This document shows, one piece after another, positions 48,116-57,132 of a stretch of DNA of 64,000 bases. The notes under the pieces are model-generated. The model had not been told where the DNA came from, did no database searches, and saw only the letters and a list, made by a program, of their open reading frames with translations. Made by a program: the position numbers and the translations under genes. Location of the stretch: contig NZ_CP149511.1 in the NCBI RefSeq assembly GCF_040126305.1, forward strand, positions 434,001-498,000. Direction: 5' to 3'. Position 1 is the first letter of the stretch, and the number at the start of each line of letters is the position of its first letter. This DNA comes from Pararhizobium sp. A13. Its GTDB lineage: Bacteria > Pseudomonadota > Alphaproteobacteria > Rhizobiales > Rhizobiaceae.

Positions 48116-48987
48116 CGATCCAAACTGTTGGGGTGGTTGGCGCCGGGCAGATGGGCAGCGGTATCGCCCATGTGCTTGCGCTTGCCGGATACGACGTCAC
48201 ACTGATGGATGTCCACGCGGAAGGACTTGGCGCCGCGGTTCAGAAAATCAGCGAGAACATGGACCGGCAGGTAGCGCGCGGAGCGATTGTGGCCGAGGAG
48301 AGGGCGCACGCCCTTGGACGGATCCGGACAACCGTGAACCTGCCCGAACTCGGCACGAGCGATCTCATCATCGAGGCGGCGACGGAGAGGGAGGCGGTCA
48401 AGCTGAAGATATTCGGCGATCTCATCCCGCACCTGAAACCGGAAACGATCCTCGCCTCGAACACGTCGTCGATCTCGATCACGCGGCTCGCCGGGCGCAC
48501 AGAGCGGCCCGAACAGTTCATCGGATTGCATTTCATGAATCCGGTTTCCGTCATGCAGCTCGTCGAGCTCATCCGTGGGATCGCGACAAGCAGCGAAACC
48601 TTCGAAGCTGTAAGCGCGGTCGTTCAAAGGCTCGGCAAGACAGCGGTAGTGGCGGAGGACTTTCCGGCCTTCATAGTTAATCGGATCCTGATCCCGACGA
48701 TCAACGAGGCTGTCTACACACTCTACGAGGGCGTGGGCTCGGTCATCGATATCGACCTAAGCATGAAGCTTGGCGCAAACCACCCAATGGGACCGCTGGA
48801 ACTGGCCGACTTCATCGGCCTCGATACCTGCCTTGCCATCATGAACGTCCTGCACGAGGGGCTCGCCGATACCAAGTACCGGCCTTGCCCGCTGCTGGTC
48901 AAATATGTCGAAGCGGGGTGGCTTGGCCGGAAGGCAGGAAGAGGCTTCTACGACTATCGCGGCAAAGTGCCGGTCCCAACCCGCTGA
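48112..48987 (+). CDS. 3-hydroxybutyryl-CoA dehydrogenase
   Basis: 291 residues. NAD motif GVVGAGQMGSGIAHV at about 5-20, SNTSSISITRLA, catalytic His in IGLHFMNPVSVMQLVEL, and NRILIPTINEAVYTL. It overlaps the CoA-transferase stop by 4 nt. It would oxidise 3-hydroxybutyryl-CoA formed from crotonyl-CoA, completing the route to acetoacetyl-CoA. No crotonase gene is present in this cluster, so hydration must be supplied elsewhere. Confidence 0.9.
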   Translation: MTIQTVGVVGAGQMGSGIAHVLALAGYDVTLMDVHAEGLGAAVQKISENMDRQVARGAIVAEERAHALGRIRTTVNLPELGTSDLIIEAATEREAVKLKIFGDLIPHLKPETILASNTSSISITRLAGRTERPEQFIGLHFMNPVSVMQLVELIRGIATSSETFEAVSAVVQRLGKTAVVAEDFPAFIVNRILIPTINEAVYTLYEGVGSVIDIDLSMKLGANHPMGPLELADFIGLDTCLAIMNVLHEGLADTKYRPCPLLVKYVEAGWLGRKAGRGFYDYRGKVPVPTR

Positions 48988-49004
48988 CCCAGTAGGAGGC
49001 CACC

Positions 49005-49754
49005 ATGAAAATCTTAGTTACGGTGAAACGGGTCGTCGACTACAACGTGAAGATCCGCGTCAAGCCGGATGGTTCCGGTGTCGAGCTTGCCAATGTGAAG
49101 ATGTCGATGAACCCGTTCGACGAGATCTCGGTCGAAGAGGCGCTCAGGCTGAAGGAAGCCGGCAAGGTCTCGGAAGTGGTGGTCGTTTCCGTTGGTCCGG
49201 CCAAGGCCGAGGAAACCCTGCGTACGGCGCTTGCCATGGGTGCGGATCGGGCGATCCTGGTCGAGACCGACGATGCGGTCGAGCCGCTCGCCGTTGCCAA
49301 GATCATCAAGGGTGTGGCCGAAGCCGAACAGCCCGGCCTGATCATCGTCGGCAAGCAGGCGATCGACGACGATTCGAACCAGACCGGCCAGATGCTGTCG
49401 GCGCTGCTCGGCTGGGCGCAGGGCACGTTTGCCTCCAAGGTCGAGATCGGCGACGGCAAGGCGCAAGTGACCCGCGAAGTCGACGGCGGCCTGCAGACCA
49501 TCGAGATCAAACTTCCAGCAGTTGTCACCACCGACCTGCGCCTCAACGAGCCTCGCTACGCCTCGCTGCCGAACATCATGAAGGCCAAGAAGAAGCCGCT
49601 CGACAAGAAGACACCGGCCGATTTCGGCGTCGATACGAGCCCGCGCCTGAAAGTGCTGAAGACCGAGGAGCCGGGTGGTCGCAAGGCCGGCATCAAGGTC
49701 AAGTCGGTCGCCGAACTGGTCGACAGGCTCAAAAACGAAGCCGGCGTTCTCTAA
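49005..49754 (+). CDS. etfB: Electron transfer flavoprotein, beta subunit
   Basis: 249 residues: starts [20 protein letters not shown] and contains [34 protein letters not shown] and [20 protein letters not shown], the EtfB adenine-binding and signature regions. It follows GTAGGAGGCCACC. With EtfA it carries electrons from GcdH to the respiratory chain. Confidence 0.95.
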   Translation: MKILVTVKRVVDYNVKIRVKPDGSGVELANVKMSMNPFDEISVEEALRLKEAGKVSEVVVVSVGPAKAEETLRTALAMGADRAILVETDDAVEPLAVAKIIKGVAEAEQPGLIIVGKQAIDDDSNQTGQMLSALLGWAQGTFASKVEIGDGKAQVTREVDGGLQTIEIKLPAVVTTDLRLNEPRYASLPNIMKAKKKPLDKKTPADFGVDTSPRLKVLKTEEPGGRKAGIKVKSVAELVDRLKNEAGVL

Positions 49755-49780
49755 GGTCCAGGAAAAGGGAGACTAACATC

Positions 49781-50713
49781 ATGGCCATTCTTCTTCTGGC
49801 AGATCACGACAACGCAACCCTGTCCGACCAGACCGCCAAGGCGCTGACGGCCGCCGCCAAGATTGGCGGCGACGTGCATGTGCTGGTCGCCGGTTCGGGC
49901 GCCAAGGCCGCGGCCGAACAGGCGGCAAAACTCTCCGGCGTTTCCAAGGTGCTGCTGGCCGATGACGCAAGCCTTGCCAACAACCTCGCCGAGCCCTTGG
50001 CGGCGCTGATCGTGTCGCTGGCAGGCAGCTACGACACGATCATTTCGGCCGCGACCTCGGTCGGCAAGAACGTGCTGCCGCGGGTCGCCGCCCTCTTGGA
50101 CATCGCCCAGATTTCGGAAATCACCGAGGTCGTCTCGGCCGACACTTATCGGCGGCCGATCTATGCCGGCAATGCCATCCAGACGGTGCAGACGAGCGAG
50201 GCCAAGAAGGTGATCACCGTTCGTACCGCATCCTTCGCTAGCGCGTTGGAAGGGGAGCCGGCCGCCACTGTTATTAACGCCGCAGTGGCGGTCGGCGCTC
50301 AACTTTCTTCGTTTGTTTCCGATGCGCTGTCCTCGTCCGATCGACCGGAGCTGACCTCGGCCAAGATCATCATCTCCGGCGGCCGGGCGCTCGGCTCGTC
50401 GGAAAAGTTCCAGCAGGTCATCCTGCCGGTCGCCGACAAGCTCGGTGCCGCCGTCGGCGCAAGCCGTGCCGCGGTTGATGCCGGCTACGCCCCGAACGAC
50501 TGGCAGGTCGGCCAGACCGGCAAGGTCGTGGCGCCGCAGCTCTACATCGCGGTCGGCATCTCCGGCGCCATCCAGCACCTCGCCGGCATGAAGGATTCGA
50601 AGGTCATCGTCGCCATCAACAAGGACGAGGAAGCCCCGATCTTCCAGGTCGCTGACTACGGCCTCGTCGGCGACCTCTTCGACATCCTGCCGGAGCTCAG
50701 CCGACAAGTCTGA
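49781..50713 (+). CDS. etfA: Electron transfer flavoprotein, alpha subunit
   Basis: 310 residues. N-terminal [20 protein letters not shown] and C-terminal FAD domain ([52 protein letters not shown]). The ATG at 49781 follows AAAAGGGAGACTAACATC; the frame open upstream lies inside etfB. Last gene of the glutarate cluster. Confidence 0.95.
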   Translation: MAILLLADHDNATLSDQTAKALTAAAKIGGDVHVLVAGSGAKAAAEQAAKLSGVSKVLLADDASLANNLAEPLAALIVSLAGSYDTIISAATSVGKNVLPRVAALLDIAQISEITEVVSADTYRRPIYAGNAIQTVQTSEAKKVITVRTASFASALEGEPAATVINAAVAVGAQLSSFVSDALSSSDRPELTSAKIIISGGRALGSSEKFQQVILPVADKLGAAVGASRAAVDAGYAPNDWQVGQTGKVVAPQLYIAVGISGAIQHLAGMKDSKVIVAINKDEEAPIFQVADYGLVGDLFDILPELSRQV

Positions 50714-50734
50714 GCACGCGCAATAGGGGGCGGC

Positions 50735-51525
50735 TTAGACCGCTTCGGTTATTGCGTTTTCTGAAGCAACGGGATTTCGAAGGATTCCGATACCTGGAAT
50801 TTCGACCTCCAGCTGATCACCGACGGCGATCGGCCCAACGCCCGCCGGCGTTCCTGTCATGATCACGTCACCAGGAAGCAACGTCATGAAACGGCTGAGA
50901 TAGCTGATGATCTCGGCCACTGTGAAGACGAGGTCGCGCGTGTTTCCCGACTGCCTGACCACGCCGTTTTGGCGCGTGATGACCTCCAGGTTGGTTGGGT
51001 CGAGATCTGTCACAATGGCAGGTCCAAGCGGGGCAAATGTGTCATAGCCCTTGCCCGCGAGAAGGCAGCCGAACTTGCTCTCCTGCCTCTGCACAACCCG
51101 GTCACTGATATCGTTCCGCAGCAATAGCCGAGCACGCAATCGAGGGCCGATTCGACCGCAAGGTGACGGGCCTGCTTTCCGATAACGACAACGAGTTCGC
51201 CTTCATAGTGAACGATCTCTGCACCGCTGGGATATTTCACCGCGTCGCCCTGTCCGATCGCAGCAGTACTCGGTTTCATGAAAAGAACCGGAATGCTCGG
51301 CTGCTCCTTCCCGGTCTCGTCAGTATGAGCCCTGTAGTTGTAAGCCACGCCGAAGATCCGGGGGCGCTCGACGGGAGAGAGTATCTTCACTGAGGCGATA
51401 TCATCGCGCTCGCCTGTGCGTCGGATGCCGTCGAAAGGCGCCCCGTCAATGCGTTCGATGGTCCCATCATCCCCCAAAACGCCATAGTAGGCGCGGCCGC
51501 CATGCAAATAGCGAACAATCTTCAT
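50735..51525 (-). pseudogene. Fumarylacetoacetate hydrolase-family gene, single-base frameshift
   Basis: First frame from the ATG at 51525 (GGAGG 9 nt upstream) reads MKIVRYLHGGRAYYGVLGDD, GVAYNYRAHTDE, YEGELVVVIGKQARHL and DCVLGYCCG. The adjacent frame continues NDISDRVVQRQESKFGCLLA and TGTPAGVGPIAVGDQLEVEI to the stop at 50735. Adding one base at about 51114-51117 restores a protein of about 263 residues with the FAH metal-binding E-x-E region. Its promoter carries a GCTAACGTTAGC-type box, so it was part of the rightward regulon. It may be a sequencing error. Confidence 0.82.
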
Positions 51526-51547
51526 TGCTTTAGTCCTCCGTAGTTTT

Positions 51548-51559
51548 GCCAACGTTAGC
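51548..51559. promoter_or_regulatory. Regulon operator, site 1
   Basis: GCCAACGTTAGC, 11 of 12 bases of the palindrome GCTAACGTTAGC. It lies 23 bp upstream of the leftward FAH-family gene start. Confidence 0.65.
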
Positions 51560-51636
51560 GCACTGATATCACGGGCGTCAACTAGGAAGCGGGGCGGGTC
51601 CTTGCGCTGTTAGCGGAATTTGGTCGAGATTTTTAG

Positions 51637-51680
51637 TTGACAAAACTTAAAGTCAATGAGAACCTAATGCTAACGTTAGC
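51637..51680 (+). promoter_or_regulatory. Promoter and regulon operator, site 2
   Basis: TTGACA at 51637-51642 is a good -35 box. The perfect palindrome GCTAACGTTAGC occupies 51669-51680, where the -10 or start region would be, a typical repressor position. It precedes the ABC importer genes by about 100 bp. A half-site (CTGTTAGC) near 51607 may help. Confidence 0.7.
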
Positions 51681-51776
51681 GCAAATGCAGGAGGAGGCAT
51701 TGCGAATTGGAAAACTGAAAACGGGCGGGCGTCGAACGCTCGCTTCGTCGCCCTGCAAACTGAAAGGGGGTGTGCA

Positions 51777-52622
51777 ATGAATGCCACGCTCCTTTTGCAA
51801 TCGGCCGCCGGCGGCGTGTTGCTCGGAGGCATCTATGGCCTTCTGGCAATGGGCCTCAGCCTGAGCTGGGGTCTGTTGAAGCTCGTCAACCTCAGCCATT
51901 TCGCGCTCGCCTTTTTGGGAGCCTACCTGACCTACCAGTTGGGTACGGCCTATGGCGTGCCGGCCCTGTTTAGTGGCCTTTTGATCGTGCCGCTGTTCTT
52001 CCTTCTTGGGGTCGGCCTCCATGCTCTGTTCGTGCGGTTCAAGGTGAAGGAATTCGCCTCGCTGCTGGTCACTTTCGGCATCACGATCTTGATCGAGTCG
52101 CTGATCCAATGGGTCTGGTCCGCCGACTACTTGCGCTACGAGACGCCTTATGCGCAGTCGACATTGCGTCTCGGGCCGATCTTCTTGCCAACACTCGATT
52201 GTATTGCCTTCGTCTGTGCCCTGTTGCTGGCCGTCGCGGCGTGGCTTGCCCTCAATAGGACCATGCTAGGCAAGGCTTTGCGCGCTGCAGCGCACGATGC
52301 GCCGATCGCCTCGGCCTTCGGGGTTAACTCGACGCGGGTCGCCTATGTGCTGGCGGGACTCTGTTCGGCCTCGGCCGGCGTCGCCGGCGTGTTCATCGCG
52401 TTGATTTCCACTCTCGCGCCGTCGCAGATCGAAGGGTGGATCGGTGTGGTCTTCGCGGTCGCGATCATAGGTGGCCTCGGCAATCCCATCGGCGCGATTG
52501 GCGCAGGCGTTCTCGTTGGATTGGCGGAATCGCTGACGATGGCGGTCATCAATCCGGCCTGGGCACCGCTGGTAGCCTTCAGCATCCTTATCATCATGCT
52601 CTTGCGGAGGCCCGTCCTATGA
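51777..52622 (+). CDS. Branched-chain amino acid-type ABC transporter, permease (LivH-like)
   Basis: 281 residues, about eight membrane helices. Conserved GGIYGLLAMGLSLSWGLLKL near the N-terminus and AVAIIGGLGNPIGAIGAG near the C-terminus, both LivH signatures. Start preceded by AAAGGGGGTGTGCA. The adjacent catabolic genes suggest an aromatic or organic-acid substrate rather than an amino acid. Overlaps the next gene by 4 nt. Confidence 0.9.
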   Translation: MNATLLLQSAAGGVLLGGIYGLLAMGLSLSWGLLKLVNLSHFALAFLGAYLTYQLGTAYGVPALFSGLLIVPLFFLLGVGLHALFVRFKVKEFASLLVTFGITILIESLIQWVWSADYLRYETPYAQSTLRLGPIFLPTLDCIAFVCALLLAVAAWLALNRTMLGKALRAAAHDAPIASAFGVNSTRVAYVLAGLCSASAGVAGVFIALISTLAPSQIEGWIGVVFAVAIIGGLGNPIGAIGAGVLVGLAESLTMAVINPAWAPLVAFSILIIMLLRRPVL

Positions 52623-54382
52623 CCAAGAAGCCTGCCGTTGTTGCGGCCCTTCCGCTGGCCCTGCTGGTCGCTCTGCCGTATCTCGGCGTCGCGGACTACT
52701 ATCTCTCCTATCTTTATATCGTCTTCTTCTGGATCACCCTGGCCACGAGCTGGGGAATCCTGAGCGGCTATACCGGTTACTGGAGCTTTGGGCACGCAGC
52801 GTTCTTCGGCGTCGGGGTCTATACCACCGCCACGCTTGCCGGTTGGTACAATGTGCCTTTCCTGCTGACGCTGCCAGCGGCAGCGTCGGTTGCCGCAGGC
52901 CTCGCGCTTCTTGTGGGGGTGGTGGTGTTCCGCTCCCGATCACTGCGGGGTGAGTTCTTCGCACTCTTGACGCTCTCAGTGACCTTTGTCGTTGCCGCCA
53001 TTATCTCGAACACGGCGATCGATTCCGGTACGGGCGTCTTTCTGAGCGGCGTCGCGATTCCGATGATCGGGGCGACTACGTCAGGATCGCTTTATCTTCT
53101 GGGGCTGGCGGCGGCCGTCCTTGCAGTCGCGGTATCCTATCTCATCTCGCATAGCCGGTTCGGCCAAGGGTTGCTCGCCATCCATGATGACGAAGACGTG
53201 GCCGAAGTGAAGGGCGTACCGACGTTTCGCTACAAGCTCATGTCCTTCGCAATCTCCTCGGCGATTGCGGGTGCGATGGGCGGCATTCATGCGGTCTATG
53301 TCGGCTACGTCACCGTCGGCGAGACCTTCGCTGTGACCGTGCCCCTCTATGTCGTGCTGATGAGCATCCTCGGCGGTGCGCGCCATTGGGCTGGCCCGGC
53401 AGTCGGGGCGGCTCTCATTACCGTTCTTCAGAGTTCCATCGTCAGCGGTTCTCACGCGGAGCTTGGCCGGGCCGGGGTCGCCCTCGCCCTGATCGTCGTG
53501 ATCCTGACGCTGCCCTCCGGCATCGTTTCGGGGCTGCTACGGAAATTCGGGGAGCGCCAGGTGAACCGACGCGCAGGTGGCGCTGAAGTCGACACTCGGG
53601 ATTTCGGCAAGGTGTTGGCCGTCACAACGAGGCCGAAAGGACAGGCGAACCGCGTCCTTCTGGCGTGCAGCGACGTCTCGAAATCCTTCGGCGGGATACG
53701 GGCGCTCAATGGGGTGACGCTCGACGTGAAGGAAGGCGAGATCCTTGCGCTTGTCGGCCCAAACGGCTCGGGCAAATCCACGCTGATCAACATGATCAGC
53801 GGCCACTTCCGGCTGAGTGGGGGCTCCATCATGCTGGATGGCAAACCGATCGACGGCCTTTCGCCACATCGGATCGCCGAGATGGGCATTGCCCGGACCT
53901 ACCAGATCCCACGACTGTTCAACAATCTCTCGGTCCTTGAAAACGTGCAGCTCTGCGCGGAATTCGGAAACGGCCCGGATTTGTCTGCCGATGACCCCGA
54001 ACTTACCGCGCGAAAGTGCCTTGCTTTCACGGGGCTGACCGCGAAGGCCGACCTTTTGCCCGAGGCGTTGAACCTGCATGACCGAAAGTTCGTCGAGTTT
54101 GCCCGAGCGCTTGCCGCACGCCCGCGTCTGTTGCTGCTCGATGAGGTGTTGTGTGGTTTGAACCCGGCGGAAGTCGATCATGCGGTCGAGATGATCAAGA
54201 GGATCAGGCAGGCCGGGACGACCGTGGTTTTCGTTGAACACCTGATGCGGGCCGTCGTCGCGCTGGCCGACCGCATCGCCGTACTCGACCAGGGCAGGCT
54301 TCTGGCGCTCGGCAACCCTGCCGAAACGATGAGAAACCCCGAGGTCATCGGCGTATATCTGGGAGCGGGACATGCTGCTTGA
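52619..54382 (+). CDS. Fused LivM-type permease and LivG-type ATPase
   Basis: 587 residues in one continuous frame. Residues about 1-300 are a LivM permease (SGYTGYWSFGHAAFFGVGVY, RYKLMSFAISSAIAGAMGGI, GPAVGAALITVLQ). After a linker of about 40 residues an ABC ATPase follows, with Walker A GPNGSGKST at about 380-388, Q-loop TYQIPRLFNNLSVLENV and Walker B RLLLLDEVLCGLNP. The signature LSGGQ is replaced by NLHDRKFVEFARAL, common in LivG. Fusions of this kind are known, but separate genes are more usual. Confidence 0.9.
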   Translation: MTKKPAVVAALPLALLVALPYLGVADYYLSYLYIVFFWITLATSWGILSGYTGYWSFGHAAFFGVGVYTTATLAGWYNVPFLLTLPAAASVAAGLALLVGVVVFRSRSLRGEFFALLTLSVTFVVAAIISNTAIDSGTGVFLSGVAIPMIGATTSGSLYLLGLAAAVLAVAVSYLISHSRFGQGLLAIHDDEDVAEVKGVPTFRYKLMSFAISSAIAGAMGGIHAVYVGYVTVGETFAVTVPLYVVLMSILGGARHWAGPAVGAALITVLQSSIVSGSHAELGRAGVALALIVVILTLPSGIVSGLLRKFGERQVNRRAGGAEVDTRDFGKVLAVTTRPKGQANRVLLACSDVSKSFGGIRALNGVTLDVKEGEILALVGPNGSGKSTLINMISGHFRLSGGSIMLDGKPIDGLSPHRIAEMGIARTYQIPRLFNNLSVLENVQLCAEFGNGPDLSADDPELTARKCLAFTGLTAKADLLPEALNLHDRKFVEFARALAARPRLLLLDEVLCGLNPAEVDHAVEMIKRIRQAGTTVVFVEHLMRAVVALADRIAVLDQGRLLALGNPAETMRNPEVIGVYLGAGHAA

Positions 54383-55079
54383 AGTCAAGGACATTGAAGT
54401 CGGCTACGGCGATGCGACGGCGCTCTGGGGTGCGTCGATCGAAATCGGCTCCGGCCAGATCGTATCGGTCGTTGGACCGAATGGCGCGGGCAAGAGCACG
54501 CTCGTCAATACCATTGCAGGGATTCTGCGCCCAAGAAGGGGCACCATCGCAATCGACGGCGCCGATATTTCGCGTATCCCCAGCCACCGCGTTTGCGACC
54601 ACGGGATCGCGATCGTACCGGAAGGCCGACGGCTTTTCACGCAGATGAGTGTGATCGACAACCTGCTTTTGGGCAGTTACCGGAGAGCGGCGCATGCGGA
54701 GCGGGGATTGGCCTTGGACGAGGTTTTTTCGCTCTTCCCCATCCTCAAGGACAGGCAGCATCAGGCTTCCGGTTCGCTGTCCGGCGGTCAACAGCAAATG
54801 GTGGCGATTGGCCGCGGGCTGATGGCTCGACCTCGGGTGTTGTTGATGGACGAACCCTCGCTGGGACTTTCGCCGGCGATCGTCGATGAGATGTTCGGTA
54901 TCATCGGGATGATCAACGAGCGTGGCGTCTCCGTGCTGCTGGTCGAGCAGAATATCAACAAGGCACTCGAGATCGCCCATCACGCCTATGTCATCGAACA
55001 GGGCCGCGTCGTCGCCTCCGGGAAGCCCGAAAGGTTGATCAACGATCCGCGCATAAGGGAGGCATATCTTGGCATCTGA
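54372..55079 (+). CDS. Branched-chain amino acid-type ABC transporter, ATPase (LivF-like)
   Basis: 235 residues. Walker A GPNGAGKST at about 36-44, QMSVIDNLLLGSYRRA, signature LSGGQQQMVAIGRGLM, Walker B RVLLMDEPSLGLSP. Typical LivF length. It overlaps the fused gene by 11 nt and the cupin gene by 11 nt, so all are one operon. Confidence 0.92.
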   Translation: MLLEVKDIEVGYGDATALWGASIEIGSGQIVSVVGPNGAGKSTLVNTIAGILRPRRGTIAIDGADISRIPSHRVCDHGIAIVPEGRRLFTQMSVIDNLLLGSYRRAAHAERGLALDEVFSLFPILKDRQHQASGSLSGGQQQMVAIGRGLMARPRVLLMDEPSLGLSPAIVDEMFGIIGMINERGVSVLLVEQNINKALEIAHHAYVIEQGRVVASGKPERLINDPRIREAYLGI

Positions 55080-55626
55080 CAACGATGGACCGGGCGTTCC
55101 CACGCAAATCCGCCGGGTCGTCACCGGCAATGATACCTCCGGCGCGGCCGTGATTGTGCTCGACGCTCCTCCGCCTCGTACCGACGTGTTCAGGTCCATT
55201 CCCGGCCTGGTCTCGCGCATGATCTGGGCGACCACTCGCGGAAGCACCGTTCCTTTTGACGGCGACGACCCGACACATACTGTCACGAATTTCGTGCCGG
55301 CGCCTGGCGAGACGCGCATGTTGGTACTGACCTTCCCGCCGGACTCGGTATTCCAGTCGCCCGATTTCGATCCCCAAGCGGCAGCGGCGGAAAACCTAGC
55401 GTTAAGTCCAGGGCTCGCCGAACGCTTTGAGCCGGATGGCAAGCACCGGACACCGACCATCGACTACGGCATCGTCCTTGACGGCGAGATATGGCTGGAG
55501 CTCGAGAACGGCGTGGAGACGTGCCTCAAGCCTTTCGATGTTTTTGTCCAAAACGGGACCCGCCACGCCTGGCGCAACAAGCGTGACCGGCAAGCGACCT
55601 TCGCCGTCGTACTGGTAGGCGCCTAG
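55069..55626 (+). CDS. Cupin domain protein
   Basis: 185 residues from a TTG start at 55069 with GGGAGG 7-12 nt upstream; there is no suitable ATG nearby. A C-terminal cupin core has TIDYGIVLDGEIWLELENGV, DVFVQNGTRHAWRNKRDRQA and TFAVVLVGA. The HAW histidine and DYG region suggest a metal-free or single-metal cupin. Members of this type often accompany aromatic degradation genes as isomerase or decarboxylase-like proteins, but the function here is not determinable. Confidence 0.8.
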   Translation: MASDNDGPGVPTQIRRVVTGNDTSGAAVIVLDAPPPRTDVFRSIPGLVSRMIWATTRGSTVPFDGDDPTHTVTNFVPAPGETRMLVLTFPPDSVFQSPDFDPQAAAAENLALSPGLAERFEPDGKHRTPTIDYGIVLDGEIWLELENGVETCLKPFDVFVQNGTRHAWRNKRDRQATFAVVLVGA

Positions 55627-55669
55627 CCGGCTGGGCCGGTAACCTTCTCTCCAACCGGATAATGGGAAC

Positions 55670-56980
55670 ATGAGCGAAACAACCATCAAAAAAGTACAGG
55701 GCCGCCGCGTCTGGGACTCGCGCGGCAGGCCGACGGTCGAAGTCGAGGTAATGCTTGCCTGCGGTGCCCTTGGGCGGGCGATTGCACCTGCCGGCGCGTC
55801 GACAGGCAGTGGCGAAGCGCTGGACCTGCGCGACGGCGGAGACGCCCTTTTGGGTATGGGCATCAGCCGTGCCCTGAGTGCCGTGAACGGTGAGATCGCC
55901 GAACATCTGCGCGGGAAGGATGCGCGGGATCAGGCAGGGATCGACAACGCACTGATTGCGCTAGACGGAACGCCCAACCGAAGCCGGCTGGGGGGCAACG
56001 CATCGGTTGCCACCTCGATGGCAGTGCTCCACGCGGCGGCTGCGGCTGAAGGGCAACCTATCTGGAAACATCTCGCCGGCGCCCGCAAGGTCCGCATTCC
56101 TCTGCCGGAGATCCAGATCTTTGGGGGCGGCGCCCACGCCGCTCGGCGAGTGGACGTGCAGGACTTCATGGTCATGTGCCCGTCGGCGGGCAGCTTCGCG
56201 GAGGCCCTGGAATGGACGGCAGAGGTCTATCATGCGGCCGGTAGCCTGATGAAGAAGGCAGGAAAGCTGCAGGGTGTGGCCGACGAGGGCGGATATTGGC
56301 CAGCCTTCGCCAACAACGAAGAAGCCCTGGACACGCTCGTCCGCGCGATTGAAACAGCCGGCCTGAAACCGGGAGGCCAGGTCGTCATCTCACTCGATAT
56401 CGCCGCGTCCGAATTCGGCAAGAACGGCCGATACACGCTCGCACTGGAGGATCGCAGCCTCGACACCGGCCAGATGATCGACATGCTCGGGCGATGGCTC
56501 GACGCCTATCCGATCGTCTCGATCGAGGACCCGCTCGCAGAAGATGACGAGGAGGGCTTCCGCGCCTTTACGAAGCGTTTCGGAGAGCGCTGCCAGATCA
56601 TTGGCGACGACTTCCTCGTGACCAGTGCTGTCCGTGTCGCGGCCGCGGTGCGCGACGGGAGCGCGAATGCGGTGCTGATCAAACCCAACCAGGCGGGAAC
56701 GATCACCGAGGCCCATGACGCCTTGGAAACCGGCAAGCGGGCAGGGTTCGGCACGATCGTATCCGCGCGTTCCGGGGAGACCGAGGACGTCACCATCGCG
56801 CATCTCGCGGTCGGCTGGGATGCCGGGCAGCTCAAGGTCGGCTCGTTTTCGCGCTCGGAACGTATGGCGAAGTGGAACGAGGTTCTGCGTATCGAGGAAT
56901 CGCTTCACGGGATTGCTGAGTTTGCGGGCTGGTCCGGCCTCGGCGCCAGACGGCAAACGATAGAGGCAGCCATAGCATGA
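55670..56980 (+). CDS. Enolase-family protein, divergent
   Basis: 436 residues, full enolase length and fold: VWDSRGRPTVEVEV, GASTGSGEA loop, H156 in GGGAHA, D243, E286 in SIEDP, D313 in GDDFLVTS for Mg2+, K338 in LIKPNQAG and K389. Two active-site residues differ from standard enolase: the QEFM Glu (yeast E168) is D165 here, and SHRSGET reads SARSGET, so the substrate-binding His (yeast H373) is A366. It lies in a catabolic operon, not a central-metabolism context. Either a substituted enolase or a member with another dehydratase substrate. Confidence 0.85.
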   Translation: MSETTIKKVQGRRVWDSRGRPTVEVEVMLACGALGRAIAPAGASTGSGEALDLRDGGDALLGMGISRALSAVNGEIAEHLRGKDARDQAGIDNALIALDGTPNRSRLGGNASVATSMAVLHAAAAAEGQPIWKHLAGARKVRIPLPEIQIFGGGAHAARRVDVQDFMVMCPSAGSFAEALEWTAEVYHAAGSLMKKAGKLQGVADEGGYWPAFANNEEALDTLVRAIETAGLKPGGQVVISLDIAASEFGKNGRYTLALEDRSLDTGQMIDMLGRWLDAYPIVSIEDPLAEDDEEGFRAFTKRFGERCQIIGDDFLVTSAVRVAAAVRDGSANAVLIKPNQAGTITEAHDALETGKRAGFGTIVSARSGETEDVTIAHLAVGWDAGQLKVGSFSRSERMAKWNEVLRIEESLHGIAEFAGWSGLGARRQTIEAAIA

Positions 56981-56994
56981 GCAGGCAGCGATGC

Positions 56995-57006
56995 GCAAAC
57001 GTTAGC
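56995..57006. promoter_or_regulatory. Regulon operator, site 3
   Basis: GCAAACGTTAGC, 11 of 12 bases of GCTAACGTTAGC, just past the enolase-like stop and 111 bp upstream of site 4. The pair could allow DNA looping by a LacI-type repressor. Confidence 0.6.
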
Positions 57007-57079
57007 GTCAATGCGTCTTCGCTTAGCTCCAGTCTGGGGAGTTGGGAATGCCTAACGGCAAAATAGCTCGGAAATTCTC

Positions 57080-57117
57080 TTGACACATCAGCTCCTCAGA
57101 GCAATGCTAACGTTAGC
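57080..57117 (+). promoter_or_regulatory. Promoter and regulon operator, site 4
   Basis: TTGACA at 57080-57085, 17-bp spacer, then AATGCT at 57103-57108 as a possible -10. The perfect palindrome GCTAACGTTAGC at 57106-57117 overlaps it, directly upstream of the extradiol dioxygenase gene. Occlusion by a repressor is inferred. Confidence 0.7.
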
Positions 57118-57132
57118 AATGGAGAGGCCGAA

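Noticed and set aside
49751..50707. Leftward 318-codon open frame opposite etfA
   Set aside because: Antisense shadow of a conserved gene, rich in Arg/Asp/Gly without domain signature.
57050..57063. Fifth regulon operator TGCCTAACGGCA
   Set aside because: It is palindromic at the ends but matches GCTAACGTTAGC at too few positions.
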